Source: Azospirillum sp. B21 (GTDB taxonomy: Bacteria; Pseudomonadota; Alphaproteobacteria; Azospirillales; Azospirillaceae). Taken from it: a stretch of 64,000 nt of DNA. The DNA lies in NCBI RefSeq assembly GCF_008364825.1, contig NZ_VTTO01000005.1:98679-162678 (forward strand), given 5' to 3'. The position numbers were made by a program, and so were the translations under genes. Below the pieces are notes generated by a model that ran no database searches, was not told the DNA's origin, and saw only the letters and a list, made by a program, of their open reading frames with translations. Shown one piece after another: positions 25,818 through 33,777 of the stretch; within the stretch, counting starts at the first letter, position 1, and the number at the start of each line of letters is the position of its first letter.

Positions 25818-26734
25818 ACGCCGTCTGGTCTTCTCTGGGATCCTATCTGCTCGCCTTCGCCGTCTGGCCGGGACTGTTGCTCGCCGCCCCGCTGGGATGG
25901 CTGGAGCTGTGGTTCATGCGCAAGCTGGTGGCCCGTCTGCAGGGACGCCAGGGTCCGCCCTTCTTCCAGCCCTTCTTCGATTTCATGAAGCTGCTGGGCA
26001 AGGAGACGGTGATCCCCCGCGGCGTCAACCGCGGCATCTTCCTGGCCCTGCCGGTGGTGTCGGTGGCGGCGGTGACGGCGGCGCTCGCCATTGTGCCGCT
26101 GCCCGGCAACCCGGCGCCGTCACTGCCCGGCGACGTCGTGCTGCTGCTGTACCTGATGGAGGTGCCGATCCTGTGCGAGGTGCTGGCCGGCTATGTCAGC
26201 CGCTCAATCTACGGGCAGGTGGCGGCGATGCGCGAGGCGCTGCTGTCGCTGGCCTACAATCTTCCCTTCCTGGTCGCCATCATCGCCATGGCTCAGGAGG
26301 CCGGAAGCTTCCAGATGAGCACGCTGCAGGCCGCCCCCTATGGTCTTGTCCATCTGCTGGCGGCGGTGACCTTCCTGCTGGCGCTGCCGGCGCGGATGAA
26401 GCTGAACCCCTTTTCCATCGCCAACGCCGAGCATGAGATCGTCGCCGACAGCCACATCGAATACAGCGGCCCGCCGCTGGCCCTGTTCAAGCTGTCCCAT
26501 GCCGTCGAGCTGGTTCTGCTGACCGAGCTGTTCGCCGTGGTCTTCATTCCGGCCACGCCCTGGCCCCTGGTCAACCTGCTGGTCTATCTGGCGGCGGGCG
26601 TCGCGGTGCTGGGCGGGGTGACGCTGCTGGCGACGGCAACGGCGCGGCTGCGGCTGACCCAGGCCTTCCGCTTCTACTGGGTCTGGGGCGGGCTGGCGTC
26701 GGCGGTCACCCTGGCCGCGACGCTGGTCCGTTGA
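25814..26734 (+). CDS. NuoH/CooK-like membrane anchor subunit
   Basis: 306 residues with about eight helices, homologous to complex I subunit H/ND1, HyfC and CooK. Signature loops are RKLVARLQGRQGPPFFQPFFDFMKLLGKE after TM1 and NPFSIANAEHEIVADSHIEYSGPPLALFKLSHAVEL, the acidic loop that lies next to the hydrogenase module and couples electron transfer to ion movement. The acidic residues are intact. The start overlaps the small-subunit stop by 4 bases. Confidence 0.93.
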   Translation: MNAVWSSLGSYLLAFAVWPGLLLAAPLGWLELWFMRKLVARLQGRQGPPFFQPFFDFMKLLGKETVIPRGVNRGIFLALPVVSVAAVTAALAIVPLPGNPAPSLPGDVVLLLYLMEVPILCEVLAGYVSRSIYGQVAAMREALLSLAYNLPFLVAIIAMAQEAGSFQMSTLQAAPYGLVHLLAAVTFLLALPARMKLNPFSIANAEHEIVADSHIEYSGPPLALFKLSHAVELVLLTELFAVVFIPATPWPLVNLLVYLAAGVAVLGGVTLLATATARLRLTQAFRFYWVWGGLASAVTLAATLVR

Positions 26735-26747
26735 GGGAGGATGCGCC

Positions 26748-27272
26748 ATGGCCATGCTGAAAACCATCCTCGGCAACCTGCTGCGCCCCCCGCGCACACG
26801 GGATCCTGCCGACATGCCGGAGGTGCCGCCGGTCTACCGCGGCGCGCTGGCCCATGATGCCGCCCGCTGCACCGCCTGCGGCACCTGCGCCTTCGTCTGC
26901 GCGCCGAAGGCGATCACCTTCACCCAGGAGCCCGGCGTGTCGGTGTCCTGGCACTTCTTCATCGGCCAATGTTCCTTCTGCGGGCTGTGCGCGCAGAACT
27001 GCCCGACGCGGGCCATCAGCCTGCAGGCCGACGCGCCCGGTGCGACGAACAGTGCGGCCGGTGATGGGCTGCGGCTGGAAAGCGTCATCCGGCTGCAACC
27101 CTGCACCCGCTGCGGGGCCGCCCATGTGCCGCTGCCGGATGCGACCATCGAGGCGCTGTGGGGAGTGGAGGAGGCCGAGCGCGGCTATTGCCCGGAGTGC
27201 CGGCGCCGGGCGGCGAGCGAGAAGCTGCGCGCCGCCTTCGTTCCGGCGGAGGAGGCCCATCATGACCGCTGA
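26748..27272 (+). CDS. Two-cluster ferredoxin subunit (HyfH/CooX-like) with C-terminal CxxC pairs
   Basis: A 174-residue subunit. Two [4Fe-4S] motifs are at Cys41-44-47-51 and Cys75-78-81-85, followed by a second domain with Cys119/122 and Cys148/151 that resembles the zinc-ribbon tail of some HycF/NuoI-like subunits. It would take electrons from the four-cluster polyferredoxin and pass them to the small subunit. Its last codons overlap the NuoC-like start by 11 bases. Confidence 0.9.
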   Translation: MAMLKTILGNLLRPPRTRDPADMPEVPPVYRGALAHDAARCTACGTCAFVCAPKAITFTQEPGVSVSWHFFIGQCSFCGLCAQNCPTRAISLQADAPGATNSAAGDGLRLESVIRLQPCTRCGAAHVPLPDATIEALWGVEEAERGYCPECRRRAASEKLRAAFVPAEEAHHDR

Positions 27273-27765
27273 CCGAAACCGCAACCCCCGCCGGCTTGCC
27301 GAGGCGCTGCAGGCCATCCCCGGTGTCCGCACCGTCACCGAACGCAACGGCGCCCTGTGGGTGGATGCTCCGCTGCTGCAGGTGGAGGCGATGGCCGCCG
27401 CCATGGCGGACCTCGGCATCCGGCTCGGCACCGTCACCGCCATCCCGCATGCCGGGGACGCCGAATCGACGGTAATCTACCACTACATCGACGAGCATCG
27501 CGTCATCAACGTGAAGACCTGCACCCGCAACGGCGCGCTCGCCTCGCTGGCGCCGACCGTCCGCGCGGCGTCCTGGGCGGAACGGGAGATCCGCGACCTG
27601 TTCGCAGTGGAGTTCCCCGGCCATCCCAACCCGGTGCCGCTGATCCGGCCCGACGGCATCGACACGGCCACCCTGCGCGCGGCGATGTGCCGGCCGGCGG
27701 AGGTCGCGCGCAAGCCGGTGTCGCCGCTGGCCTCGCCCTCGGCCAACAATCCGGCCCGTTCCTAG
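27262..27765 (+). CDS. NuoC-like (30-kDa, CooU/EchD-type) subunit
   Basis: 167 residues with the respiratory-chain 30-kDa family core: HYIDEHRVINVKTCTRNG, then LAPTVRAASWAEREIRDLFAVEFPGHPNPVPLIRPDG. In HyfG and HycE this domain is fused to the large subunit; here it is separate, as in Ech and Coo complexes. The ATG at 27262 lies inside the ferredoxin gene in another frame and has GGAGG 7 bases upstream. The large-subunit gene starts 12 bases after its stop. Confidence 0.9.
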   Translation: MTADRNRNPRRLAEALQAIPGVRTVTERNGALWVDAPLLQVEAMAAAMADLGIRLGTVTAIPHAGDAESTVIYHYIDEHRVINVKTCTRNGALASLAPTVRAASWAEREIRDLFAVEFPGHPNPVPLIRPDGIDTATLRAAMCRPAEVARKPVSPLASPSANNPARS

Positions 27766-27777
27766 GAGTTTCCGGCC

Positions 27778-28857
27778 ATGCCCTACAGCTTTCCGCTCGG
27801 CCCCTATCACCCGGCGCTGGAGGAACCCTTCAAGGTCAAGGTCCAGTGCCGCGGCGAGGTCATCGACAGCGCCACCGTCGAGGTCGGATTCAGTTTCCGC
27901 GGCATCGAGCTGCTGGCGCAGAAGCGCAACTGGGTGGAGGTCATCACCCTGATCGAGCGTGTCTGCGGCATCTGTTCCAACACCCATGCCATGACCTTCT
28001 GCATGGCGGCGGAGACGATCGCCGGGATCGAGGTGCCCAAACGGGCCGCCCATATCCGCACCATTATCGCCGAGCTGGAGCGGCTGCATTCCCACCTGCT
28101 GTGGGCCGGGGTGGGGGCGGAGGACATCGGGTTCCATTCCCTGTTCATGGAGGTGTTCACCCTGCGCGAACTGGTGATGGACACGCTGGAGGCGATCAGC
28201 GGCAACCGGGTCAATTACGGCATGAACTGCATCGGTGGCGTCCACCGCGACATTCCCGATCCCAAGCGGCATCTGCCGGCGCTGGACACGCTGTCGAAGG
28301 GGCTGGCGGAGATCGTCATCCCGACCTTCACCGAGAACCCCACGGCGCTCACCCGCACCCGCGGCGTCGGCCGGCTGACGCGGGAGCAGGCGGTGGAATG
28401 GGCGGTGGTCGGGCCGGTCGCCCGCGCCTCCGGCCTGGACATCGACGTGCGCAAGGACCAGCCCTACCTGTCCTACGCCGATCTGGGGTTCGAAAGCGTC
28501 GTTCGGCCCGAGGGGGACGTGCTGGCCCGCGTGGTGGTGCGTGCGCTGGAGATGGTGGAGAGCATCCGCCTGATCCGCGAGGCGCTGCTGTCCCTGCCCG
28601 CCGGGCCTTTGCGGGCGACGCAGGGTGTGCCGGAAATTCCGTCCGGCGAGGCCACCATCCGCACCGAGGCGCCGCGTGGCGAAGCCTTCTACTATGTTGC
28701 GTCGGAAGGCGGGGCCACCCCGGCGCGGGTCAAGATCCGCACGCCGTCCTTCGTGAACATTCCGGCCATCGAGGCGATGGTGGTGGGGCAGCCGCTGGCC
28801 GACCTGTCGATCATCCAAGCTTCCGTGGACCCTTGCATCTCCTGTACCGACAGATAG
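27778..28857 (+). CDS. Group 4 [NiFe]-hydrogenase large (catalytic) subunit, CooH/EchE-like
   Basis: 359 residues. Both nickel-binding motifs are intact: RVCGICSNTH with Cys63 and Cys66, and DPCISCTDR with Cys353 and Cys356. It is therefore a true hydrogenase subunit and not a Ni-free NuoD or an energy-converting hydrogenase-related protein. It ends three residues after the last cysteine, with no C-terminal peptide, so no maturation protease is needed, as reported for CooH- and EchE-type subunits. Cytoplasmic and membrane-bound through the NuoH-like anchor. Expected reaction: proton reduction to H2 with ferredoxin electrons, or the reverse. Confidence 0.93.
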   Translation: MPYSFPLGPYHPALEEPFKVKVQCRGEVIDSATVEVGFSFRGIELLAQKRNWVEVITLIERVCGICSNTHAMTFCMAAETIAGIEVPKRAAHIRTIIAELERLHSHLLWAGVGAEDIGFHSLFMEVFTLRELVMDTLEAISGNRVNYGMNCIGGVHRDIPDPKRHLPALDTLSKGLAEIVIPTFTENPTALTRTRGVGRLTREQAVEWAVVGPVARASGLDIDVRKDQPYLSYADLGFESVVRPEGDVLARVVVRALEMVESIRLIREALLSLPAGPLRATQGVPEIPSGEATIRTEAPRGEAFYYVASEGGATPARVKIRTPSFVNIPAIEAMVVGQPLADLSIIQASVDPCISCTDR

Positions 28858-28934
28858 CGGGGGAGGGATGCCGGAACCACCATTCCGGGGTGGCGGTTGA
28901 TCGGGGTAACGCCATTCTTTGAAAGGGCAGTCCC

Positions 28935-29726
28935 ATGGCTCGCGCCGCCAACACGCAACTCGCCGTCGTGACCGGAGCCTCCAGCGGCATCGGCCTCGAA
29001 CTCGCCAAGCAATGCGCCTCCAATGGATTCGACCTCGTGATCGCCGCCGACGATTCCGCGATCGAACAGGCGGCGGGCGACCTGCGCAAGCTGGGGGCCG
29101 CGGTCGAGACGGTCCAGGCCGACCTCGCCACGCTGGAGGGGGTTGACCGGCTCTACGCCGCGCTGAAGGGCCGGACGGTCGACGCGCTGCTCGCCAATGC
29201 CGGGCACGGGCTGGGCCATGGCTTCCTCGACCAGGATTTCGCCGATGCCCGCCATGTCATCGACACCAACATCACCGGCACGCTCTATCTGATCCAGAAA
29301 ATCGGCCGCGACATGCGCGCCCGCAACCAGGGGCGCATCCTGATCACCGGGTCCATTGCCGGTTTCATGCCCGGCAGCTTTCAGGCCGTCTACAACGGCA
29401 CCAAGGCCTTCATCGACTCCTTCTCCTTCGCGCTGCGCGACGAGCTGAAGGACACCGACATCACCGTCACCTGCCTGATGCCCGGCCCGACCGATACGGA
29501 GTTCTTCGAGCGCGCCGACATGATGGACACCGCGGTCGGCCAGGGGAAGAAGGACGATCCGGCGATGGTGGCCAAGGTCGGCTTCGATGCGATGATGAAG
29601 GGTGAGGGCGACGTGGTTGCCGGTTGGAAGAACAAGCTGCAGACGGCGATGGCGACCGTCACCCCGTCCGGCATGCTGGCCAGCCAGCACCGCAAGATGG
29701 CGGAGCCGGGGTCGGGGAAGAATTGA
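28935..29726 (+). CDS. Short-chain dehydrogenase/reductase
   Basis: 263 residues, classical SDR fold: TGASSGIG at 14-21, an NAG element in LLANAGHGLG near 88, and catalytic Ser, Tyr and Lys in TGSIAGFMPGSFQAVYNGTKAF (YxxxK). The C-terminal part PGPTDTEFFERADMMDTAVGQGKKDDP resembles uncharacterised YqjQ/DltE-like reductases. The substrate is unknown. It lies 77 bases after the hydrogenase large subunit on the same strand; conversion of an alcohol or ketone related to the aldehyde substrate is possible but unsupported. Confidence 0.85.
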   Translation: MARAANTQLAVVTGASSGIGLELAKQCASNGFDLVIAADDSAIEQAAGDLRKLGAAVETVQADLATLEGVDRLYAALKGRTVDALLANAGHGLGHGFLDQDFADARHVIDTNITGTLYLIQKIGRDMRARNQGRILITGSIAGFMPGSFQAVYNGTKAFIDSFSFALRDELKDTDITVTCLMPGPTDTEFFERADMMDTAVGQGKKDDPAMVAKVGFDAMMKGEGDVVAGWKNKLQTAMATVTPSGMLASQHRKMAEPGSGKN

Positions 29727-29740
29727 CGCCCCCGGCTCCG
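29701..29740. terminator. Hairpin at the end of the SDR gene (convergent with lipoprotein gene)
   Basis: CGGAGCCGGGG at 29701-29711 pairs perfectly with CCCCGGCTCCG at 29730-29740; the loop contains the SDR stop codon. The convergent lipoprotein gene ends at 29754. No T-tract follows. Confidence 0.45.
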
Positions 29741-29753
29741 GCCCCGGCCGACA

Positions 29754-30215
29754 TCAGGTATCGAGGCAACCGCCTCGTGGTGCCACGGTGATGCGGATCA
29801 ACTCCGATCCGCCGCCGCCGAAGACGTTGCCGCCGGTGTAGGTCAGGCAGCCTTCGTTGCGGTAGATGACCTGCAGCCGCTGGGCGTCGTTGCCGAAATA
29901 GAAGGGGATCCAGCGCTTGCCGGTCTCGTGCCGGATCATGTTGTCCGGCGCGCCGATCAGGGTCGACACCTCTTCCATCGTCATGCCGATCTGCAGCTTG
30001 GCGAAGCGGCTGCCGGGGGCGGGGGTGCCGATCAGTTCGCCCTCATAGCGGCCGTCACGCGATTTCACCATCCTCCCGCCCGGCGTCGACGGCGCCGCAG
30101 ACGCCGTCGCGGCGGTGCCGGTGCCGTCGGTGGTGGTCGACGCCTGCTGCTGGCCGGCGCAGCCGATCAGCAGCGCCAACGTCGACAATGCCGCCCAAGT
30201 CGCTTTTCCCGCCAT
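29754..30215 (-). CDS. Outer-membrane lipoprotein with SmpA/OmlA-like domain
   Basis: A 153-residue precursor. The signal peptide ends in the lipobox LIGC with Cys19 as the lipidation site, and a short Thr/Ala/Ser linker follows. The folded part has the SmpA/OmlA pattern (FAKLQIGMTMEEVSTLIGAPDNMIRHETGKRWIPFYFGNDAQRLQVIYRNEG). Family members assist outer-membrane assembly or shield the envelope, but this short version need not be BamE itself. The ATG at 30215 is supported by the signal peptide; the open frame extends further upstream without features. Confidence 0.8.
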   Translation of the reverse strand: MAGKATWAALSTLALLIGCAGQQQASTTTDGTGTAATASAAPSTPGGRMVKSRDGRYEGELIGTPAPGSRFAKLQIGMTMEEVSTLIGAPDNMIRHETGKRWIPFYFGNDAQRLQVIYRNEGCLTYTGGNVFGGGGSELIRITVAPRGGCLDT

Positions 30216-30358
30216 GTCTGTCCCTGCCTGTTCTGTTCTGGTTGACTCCCTCTGCCCGCGACTATGGGTCCGATAACCGCAGGACGGCATCGGCAAAGGC
30301 GGATGAAGAACGCCAAAGAGGGGTAATATCAACAGGCAGTCCGTCCGCTTCCCTGCTT

Positions 30359-31135
30359 TCAGGCGACGGGATCGGACTGTCGGCGGCCGGTATAGTTCTT
30401 GAACAAGTCGTAATCGGTGTCGCAGCGGACCTGCCCCAGTCCAGCGGCGGCCATCGCGGTCGTGATGATCTCCGGTTCGACGCACTGGTCGATGGTTTCC
30501 CAGTAGTAGCGCATCAACGTACGGCCTTCTTCTCCGCCGCCGCTGAGGCGCGAGACCGCCGGCACCACCATGCCGAGATAGGCGTTCATCAGATGCCGGG
30601 TGACAGGGCGCTTGGGGCGGCCGATCTCCATCACCAGCACCGTACCGCCGGGGCGCAGCACGCGGCGGAACTCCCGGAAGGTAGCAGTCAGGTCGCCGAC
30701 ATGGCGAAGCGCGTAGCCCATGGTGATCAGGTCGACGCAGGAATCGGCGAGCGGCAGCGCGTCCGCCACGCCCTGGATCAGCGGGATGGGCAGACTGCGC
30801 CGCGCCTCCGCCAGCATCGCTTCACTGAGGTCCAGTCCGATGACGTCATCGGGACTGCCGCAGATCGCCACCGCCTCCCGCGCGACCAGTCCGGTGCCGA
30901 TGGCGACGTCGAGCACCCGCATTCCCGGCCGCAGCCCCGCCCGGCGCAGGCATTGCGCCCGATACCAGGAGCCGGATCCGAGCGCGAAGATGGTGTTGAT
31001 GCGGTCGTAATGGTGGGCGGTTTGGTTGAACAGCCCACGGACGAAGTGCTGCCGCTGCGCCTTGTCGTGATAGTAGGAATCCAGCACCGGATGCGGTTCG
31101 ACGGTGCCGACGCGCGGGGAGGGTTCGGTCGGCAC
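30359..31135 (-). CDS. UbiE/MenG-like class I SAM-dependent methyltransferase
   Basis: 258 residues. UbiE/COQ5 family features: FNQTAHHYDRINTIFALGSGSWYR near the N-terminus, SAM motif I VLDVAIGTGLVA at about 74-85, and LRHVGDLTATFREFRRVLRPGGTVLVMEIGRP. Family enzymes C-methylate quinone rings. Since a housekeeping ubiE is usually linked to ubiB, which is absent here, this may be a paralogue acting on another ring compound, perhaps in the adjacent pigment cluster. It ends at 30359 and lies 31 bases downstream of mipA. Confidence 0.82.
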   Translation of the reverse strand: MPTEPSPRVGTVEPHPVLDSYYHDKAQRQHFVRGLFNQTAHHYDRINTIFALGSGSWYRAQCLRRAGLRPGMRVLDVAIGTGLVAREAVAICGSPDDVIGLDLSEAMLAEARRSLPIPLIQGVADALPLADSCVDLITMGYALRHVGDLTATFREFRRVLRPGGTVLVMEIGRPKRPVTRHLMNAYLGMVVPAVSRLSGGGEEGRTLMRYYWETIDQCVEPEIITTAMAAAGLGQVRCDTDYDLFKNYTGRRQSDPVA

Positions 31136-31166
31136 GGCGGTGTCTCCTTCGCGGTTGGCATAAGCG

Positions 31167-32051
31167 TCAGTCCAGGATGTCGCTCACCGCGCTGACCCGG
31201 CTGTCCGACCGGTAGAGCGAGAAAGTGAGGCCAGCCCCGACCGACAGGTTCACATTGCGCTTGTAGAGCGGGCTGTCGTCATTGGCCGCACCGGAGAACA
31301 GCTCTCCCCGCACCGCGCCGAAGGCGGAGATGCGGTCTGTCACCGGCATGACCAGGGAACTGTGCAGGCGCAGGCCCAAATAGCCGGCGCGGGCGTCGTA
31401 GGCGTCGCGTCCGGGGCGGGCATATTGCGGGTCCACCTGATAGAAATAATCCATCAGATGGCTGGACGCGAAGATCGGCCCCAGGCCGAGGCGGAACTGG
31501 TCGTCGGCGGATATCAGCCCGGCCTTGCTGTAGGCGATATCGGGCGCGAAGACGAGGCCGCGGTACTTGATGCGGCTGAAGTCGGTGGAAAAGACGCTGC
31601 GCACCGGCAGGGTCAGGTCGATCCGCTCGCGCTGGCCCCTGTCGCGGTGCAGGTTGATCTTCAGCGCCGGCCCAACCTCCCCCAGCAGGTCGATGTCCGG
31701 CATTCCCTGGCGCGCGCGGTTGTCGTCGGCGGAGGAGCCGAGCGCCCCTTCCAGGCTGACCTCGAAGGTCACGCGGTCGGAGCGGTAGAGCCGTCCCTGG
31801 ATGCCGTTCCGGTCGGCGCGGAACACGTCGCCGCGATAGATGACGTAGGGCAGGGCGGCGGCCTGGACGTGGTTCTGGTCCGCTGCCGGATAGTCTGGGA
31901 TGTAGCCGACACCGCCGCCGATGCCGACCTCGAACAGCGGCTTGCCGTTCTCAGTCCCCGGTTCCTGCGCAAGGGCCGGCCCCGATGCGCAGAGGATCGC
32001 CGGCAGGGCGTAGGCGGCAACGGCAAGCGTCGTTGTCAACACACGCACCAT
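31167..32051 (-). CDS. MipA/OmpV family outer-membrane protein
   Basis: 294 residues with a signal peptide (TTTLAVAAYALPAILCASGPALAQE) and a beta-barrel pattern of alternating strands: FEVGIGGGVGYIPDYPAADQN, then repeated short amphipathic strands, ending in VNLSVGAGLTFSLYRS. The GYxPDYPAAD segment is typical of MipA/OmpV proteins, which scaffold murein enzymes or act as outer-membrane channels. A GGGGA ribosome-binding site precedes the ATG at 32051. It is divergent from the halogenase-like gene and may serve export of the pigment, but that is only a positional guess. Confidence 0.83.
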   Translation of the reverse strand: MVRVLTTTLAVAAYALPAILCASGPALAQEPGTENGKPLFEVGIGGGVGYIPDYPAADQNHVQAAALPYVIYRGDVFRADRNGIQGRLYRSDRVTFEVSLEGALGSSADDNRARQGMPDIDLLGEVGPALKINLHRDRGQRERIDLTLPVRSVFSTDFSRIKYRGLVFAPDIAYSKAGLISADDQFRLGLGPIFASSHLMDYFYQVDPQYARPGRDAYDARAGYLGLRLHSSLVMPVTDRISAFGAVRGELFSGAANDDSPLYKRNVNLSVGAGLTFSLYRSDSRVSAVSDILD

Positions 32052-32466
32052 GCATCCCCGATCGAGTTCGCCGCCTTCAGGCCGTGCAGCATCTTGTAAG
32101 CGCCGCACACGGCAGGCAAGTAGCATCGCAACTCGCGAAATGGGTAACCAATCAAGCTAGTTGCACTTTCCCAAGTGCAATGGCGGAAATCCACCAGCAA
32201 TGCATGGAGGTGGTGCAATCGATCCGTAATATCGCCGACGCGGCGTCTTCAAACAGAGGAAGCTGCTATCGGAAACGTGCGGATATATCATTTTGGTTAT
32301 GCCCCGGATAAAGGGCATGTCGGGCTTTTGTCCCTGGAACGCCCGTGACGGGGTCTGATAAAAACAAGGACATGACCTCCTGGTCGCATTGCCGGAAACG
32401 GGTATCGGGAATCGAACAACCCAAAGCAGAACAACCGGGAGAGCGGCAAAGGCCGCAAAGGCGAAG
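32052..32466. other. Divergent intergenic region mipA / FAD enzyme
   Basis: 415 bases with no supported gene, richer in A+T than the flanks between about 32120 and 32400. It carries the inverted repeat at 32161-32180 and must hold both divergent promoters. Confidence 0.5.
32161..32180. promoter_or_regulatory. Perfect inverted repeat in the divergent mipA / halogenase promoter region
   Basis: TTGCACTT-TCCC-AAGTGCAA is a flawless 8-bp inverted repeat with a 4-base spacer, 110 bases upstream of mipA and 286 bases before the halogenase-like gene. It fits a dimeric regulator's operator at the left border of the pigment cluster. The regulator is not identifiable from the window. Confidence 0.5.
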
Positions 32467-33777
32467 ATGTCGAACGGCTCCGATTACGATTGCGACGTTC
32501 TGGTGGTGGGTGGCGGTCCGGCCGGATCGACGGCGGCGGCTCTTCTGGCCGGCAAGGGTCATCGGGTGATTCTGCTGGAGAAGGACCACCACCCGCGTTT
32601 CCACATCGGTGAATCCCTGCTTCCCTGCAATCTGCCCCTGCTGGAGCGGCTAGGCGTGCTGGAGGAGGTGGAGCGGATCGGCATGCTGAAATATGGGGCG
32701 GAGTTCGTGTCGCCTTATCACGGCAAGGCCGTCACCTTCGACTTCGCCAATGCCTGGGACAAGACCAAGCCCTACGCCTTTCAGGTCCGCAGGTCGGAGT
32801 TCGACCAAATCCTGATCCGCAACGCCGCCGCCAAGGGTGCGACCGTCATCGAAGGCTGCAAGGTGACCGACGTCGATATCCGCGGGACGGAGGGCACCAT
32901 CGCCACCGCCCGGCAGGACGACGGCACAATCCGCAGCCTGCGCACGCGCTTCCTGGTCGATGCGTCGGGCCGCGACACGCTGCTGGCCTCGCGCTTCGGC
33001 ATCAAGCGGCGCAACGTCAAGCACAACAGCGCGGCGATGTTCGGCCATTTTACCGGCGCCAAGCGGCTGCCGGGCAAGGCCGAGGGCAACATCACCGTCT
33101 TCTGGTTCGACCATGGCTGGTTCTGGTTCATCCCGCTGGCGGACGGCACCACCAGCGTCGGCGCGGTCTGCTGGCCCTATTACTTCAAGACGCGCAAGAC
33201 CGACCAGACCCGCTTCTTCCTGGACACGGTGGCGCTGTGCCCGGCGCTGGCGGAACGGCTGGAGGGGGCGGAACTGACCGGCCCGGTGACGGGAACCGGC
33301 AACTTCTCCTATCAGGCGGACCGTATGTCGGGGCCGGGATACGTCATGCTGGGCGACGCTTTCGCCTTCATCGACCCGGTCTTTTCCACCGGCGTCTACC
33401 TGGCGATGACCAGCGCCTTCGAAGGGGCCGAGGCGGTCGATGCCTGCCTGCGCGAACCGGCGCGGCAGGAACAGGTGCTGAAGCGCTTCGAGCAGACCGT
33501 CCGGCAGGGAATCGGCACCTTCTCCTGGTACATCTACCGGGTGACGACGCCGGCCCTGCGGAACCTGTTCATGGGGCCGCGCAACGTCTTCCGGGTGGAG
33601 GAGGCGCTGCTGTCGCTTCTGGCCGGCGACGTCTTCCGTCCGTCGCCGATCAAGGCCCGGCTGAAGATATTCAAGGCGATCTACTACATGAACGCCCTGC
33701 TGGACTTGAAAAGGAACTACATGGCATGGCGGAAACGGCGACAGAACGTGCGGACGCCCCTGGGCGACGCCGTCTGA
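32467..33777 (+). CDS. Flavin-dependent halogenase-like oxidoreductase of the aryl polyene cluster
   Basis: 436 residues. The FAD-binding GGGPAG is at 15-20 and RFHIGESLLPCNLPLLERLG follows at 45-64. The halogenase motif GWxWxIP is present as GWFWFIP at 217-223, and Lys75 in GMLKYGAEFV aligns with the catalytic lysine region of carrier-bound phenol and pyrrole halogenases. A GD motif, VMLGDAFAFIDPVFSTG, binds the flavin. Chlorination or bromination of an ACP-bound aryl head group is a reasoned guess, as in brominated xanthomonadins. Related geranylgeranyl reductase-type enzymes share the fold, so an oxidase or reductase role is the main alternative. Confidence 0.75.
   Translation: MSNGSDYDCDVLVVGGGPAGSTAAALLAGKGHRVILLEKDHHPRFHIGESLLPCNLPLLERLGVLEEVERIGMLKYGAEFVSPYHGKAVTFDFANAWDKTKPYAFQVRRSEFDQILIRNAAAKGATVIEGCKVTDVDIRGTEGTIATARQDDGTIRSLRTRFLVDASGRDTLLASRFGIKRRNVKHNSAAMFGHFTGAKRLPGKAEGNITVFWFDHGWFWFIPLADGTTSVGAVCWPYYFKTRKTDQTRFFLDTVALCPALAERLEGAELTGPVTGTGNFSYQADRMSGPGYVMLGDAFAFIDPVFSTGVYLAMTSAFEGAEAVDACLREPARQEQVLKRFEQTVRQGIGTFSWYIYRVTTPALRNLFMGPRNVFRVEEALLSLLAGDVFRPSPIKARLKIFKAIYYMNALLDLKRNYMAWRKRRQNVRTPLGDAV

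Noticed and set aside
27778..28857. Reading the large subunit as a complex I NuoD or a nickel-free hydrogenase-related protein
   Set aside because: All four Ni-binding cysteines (63, 66, 353, 356) are present, which NuoD lacks.
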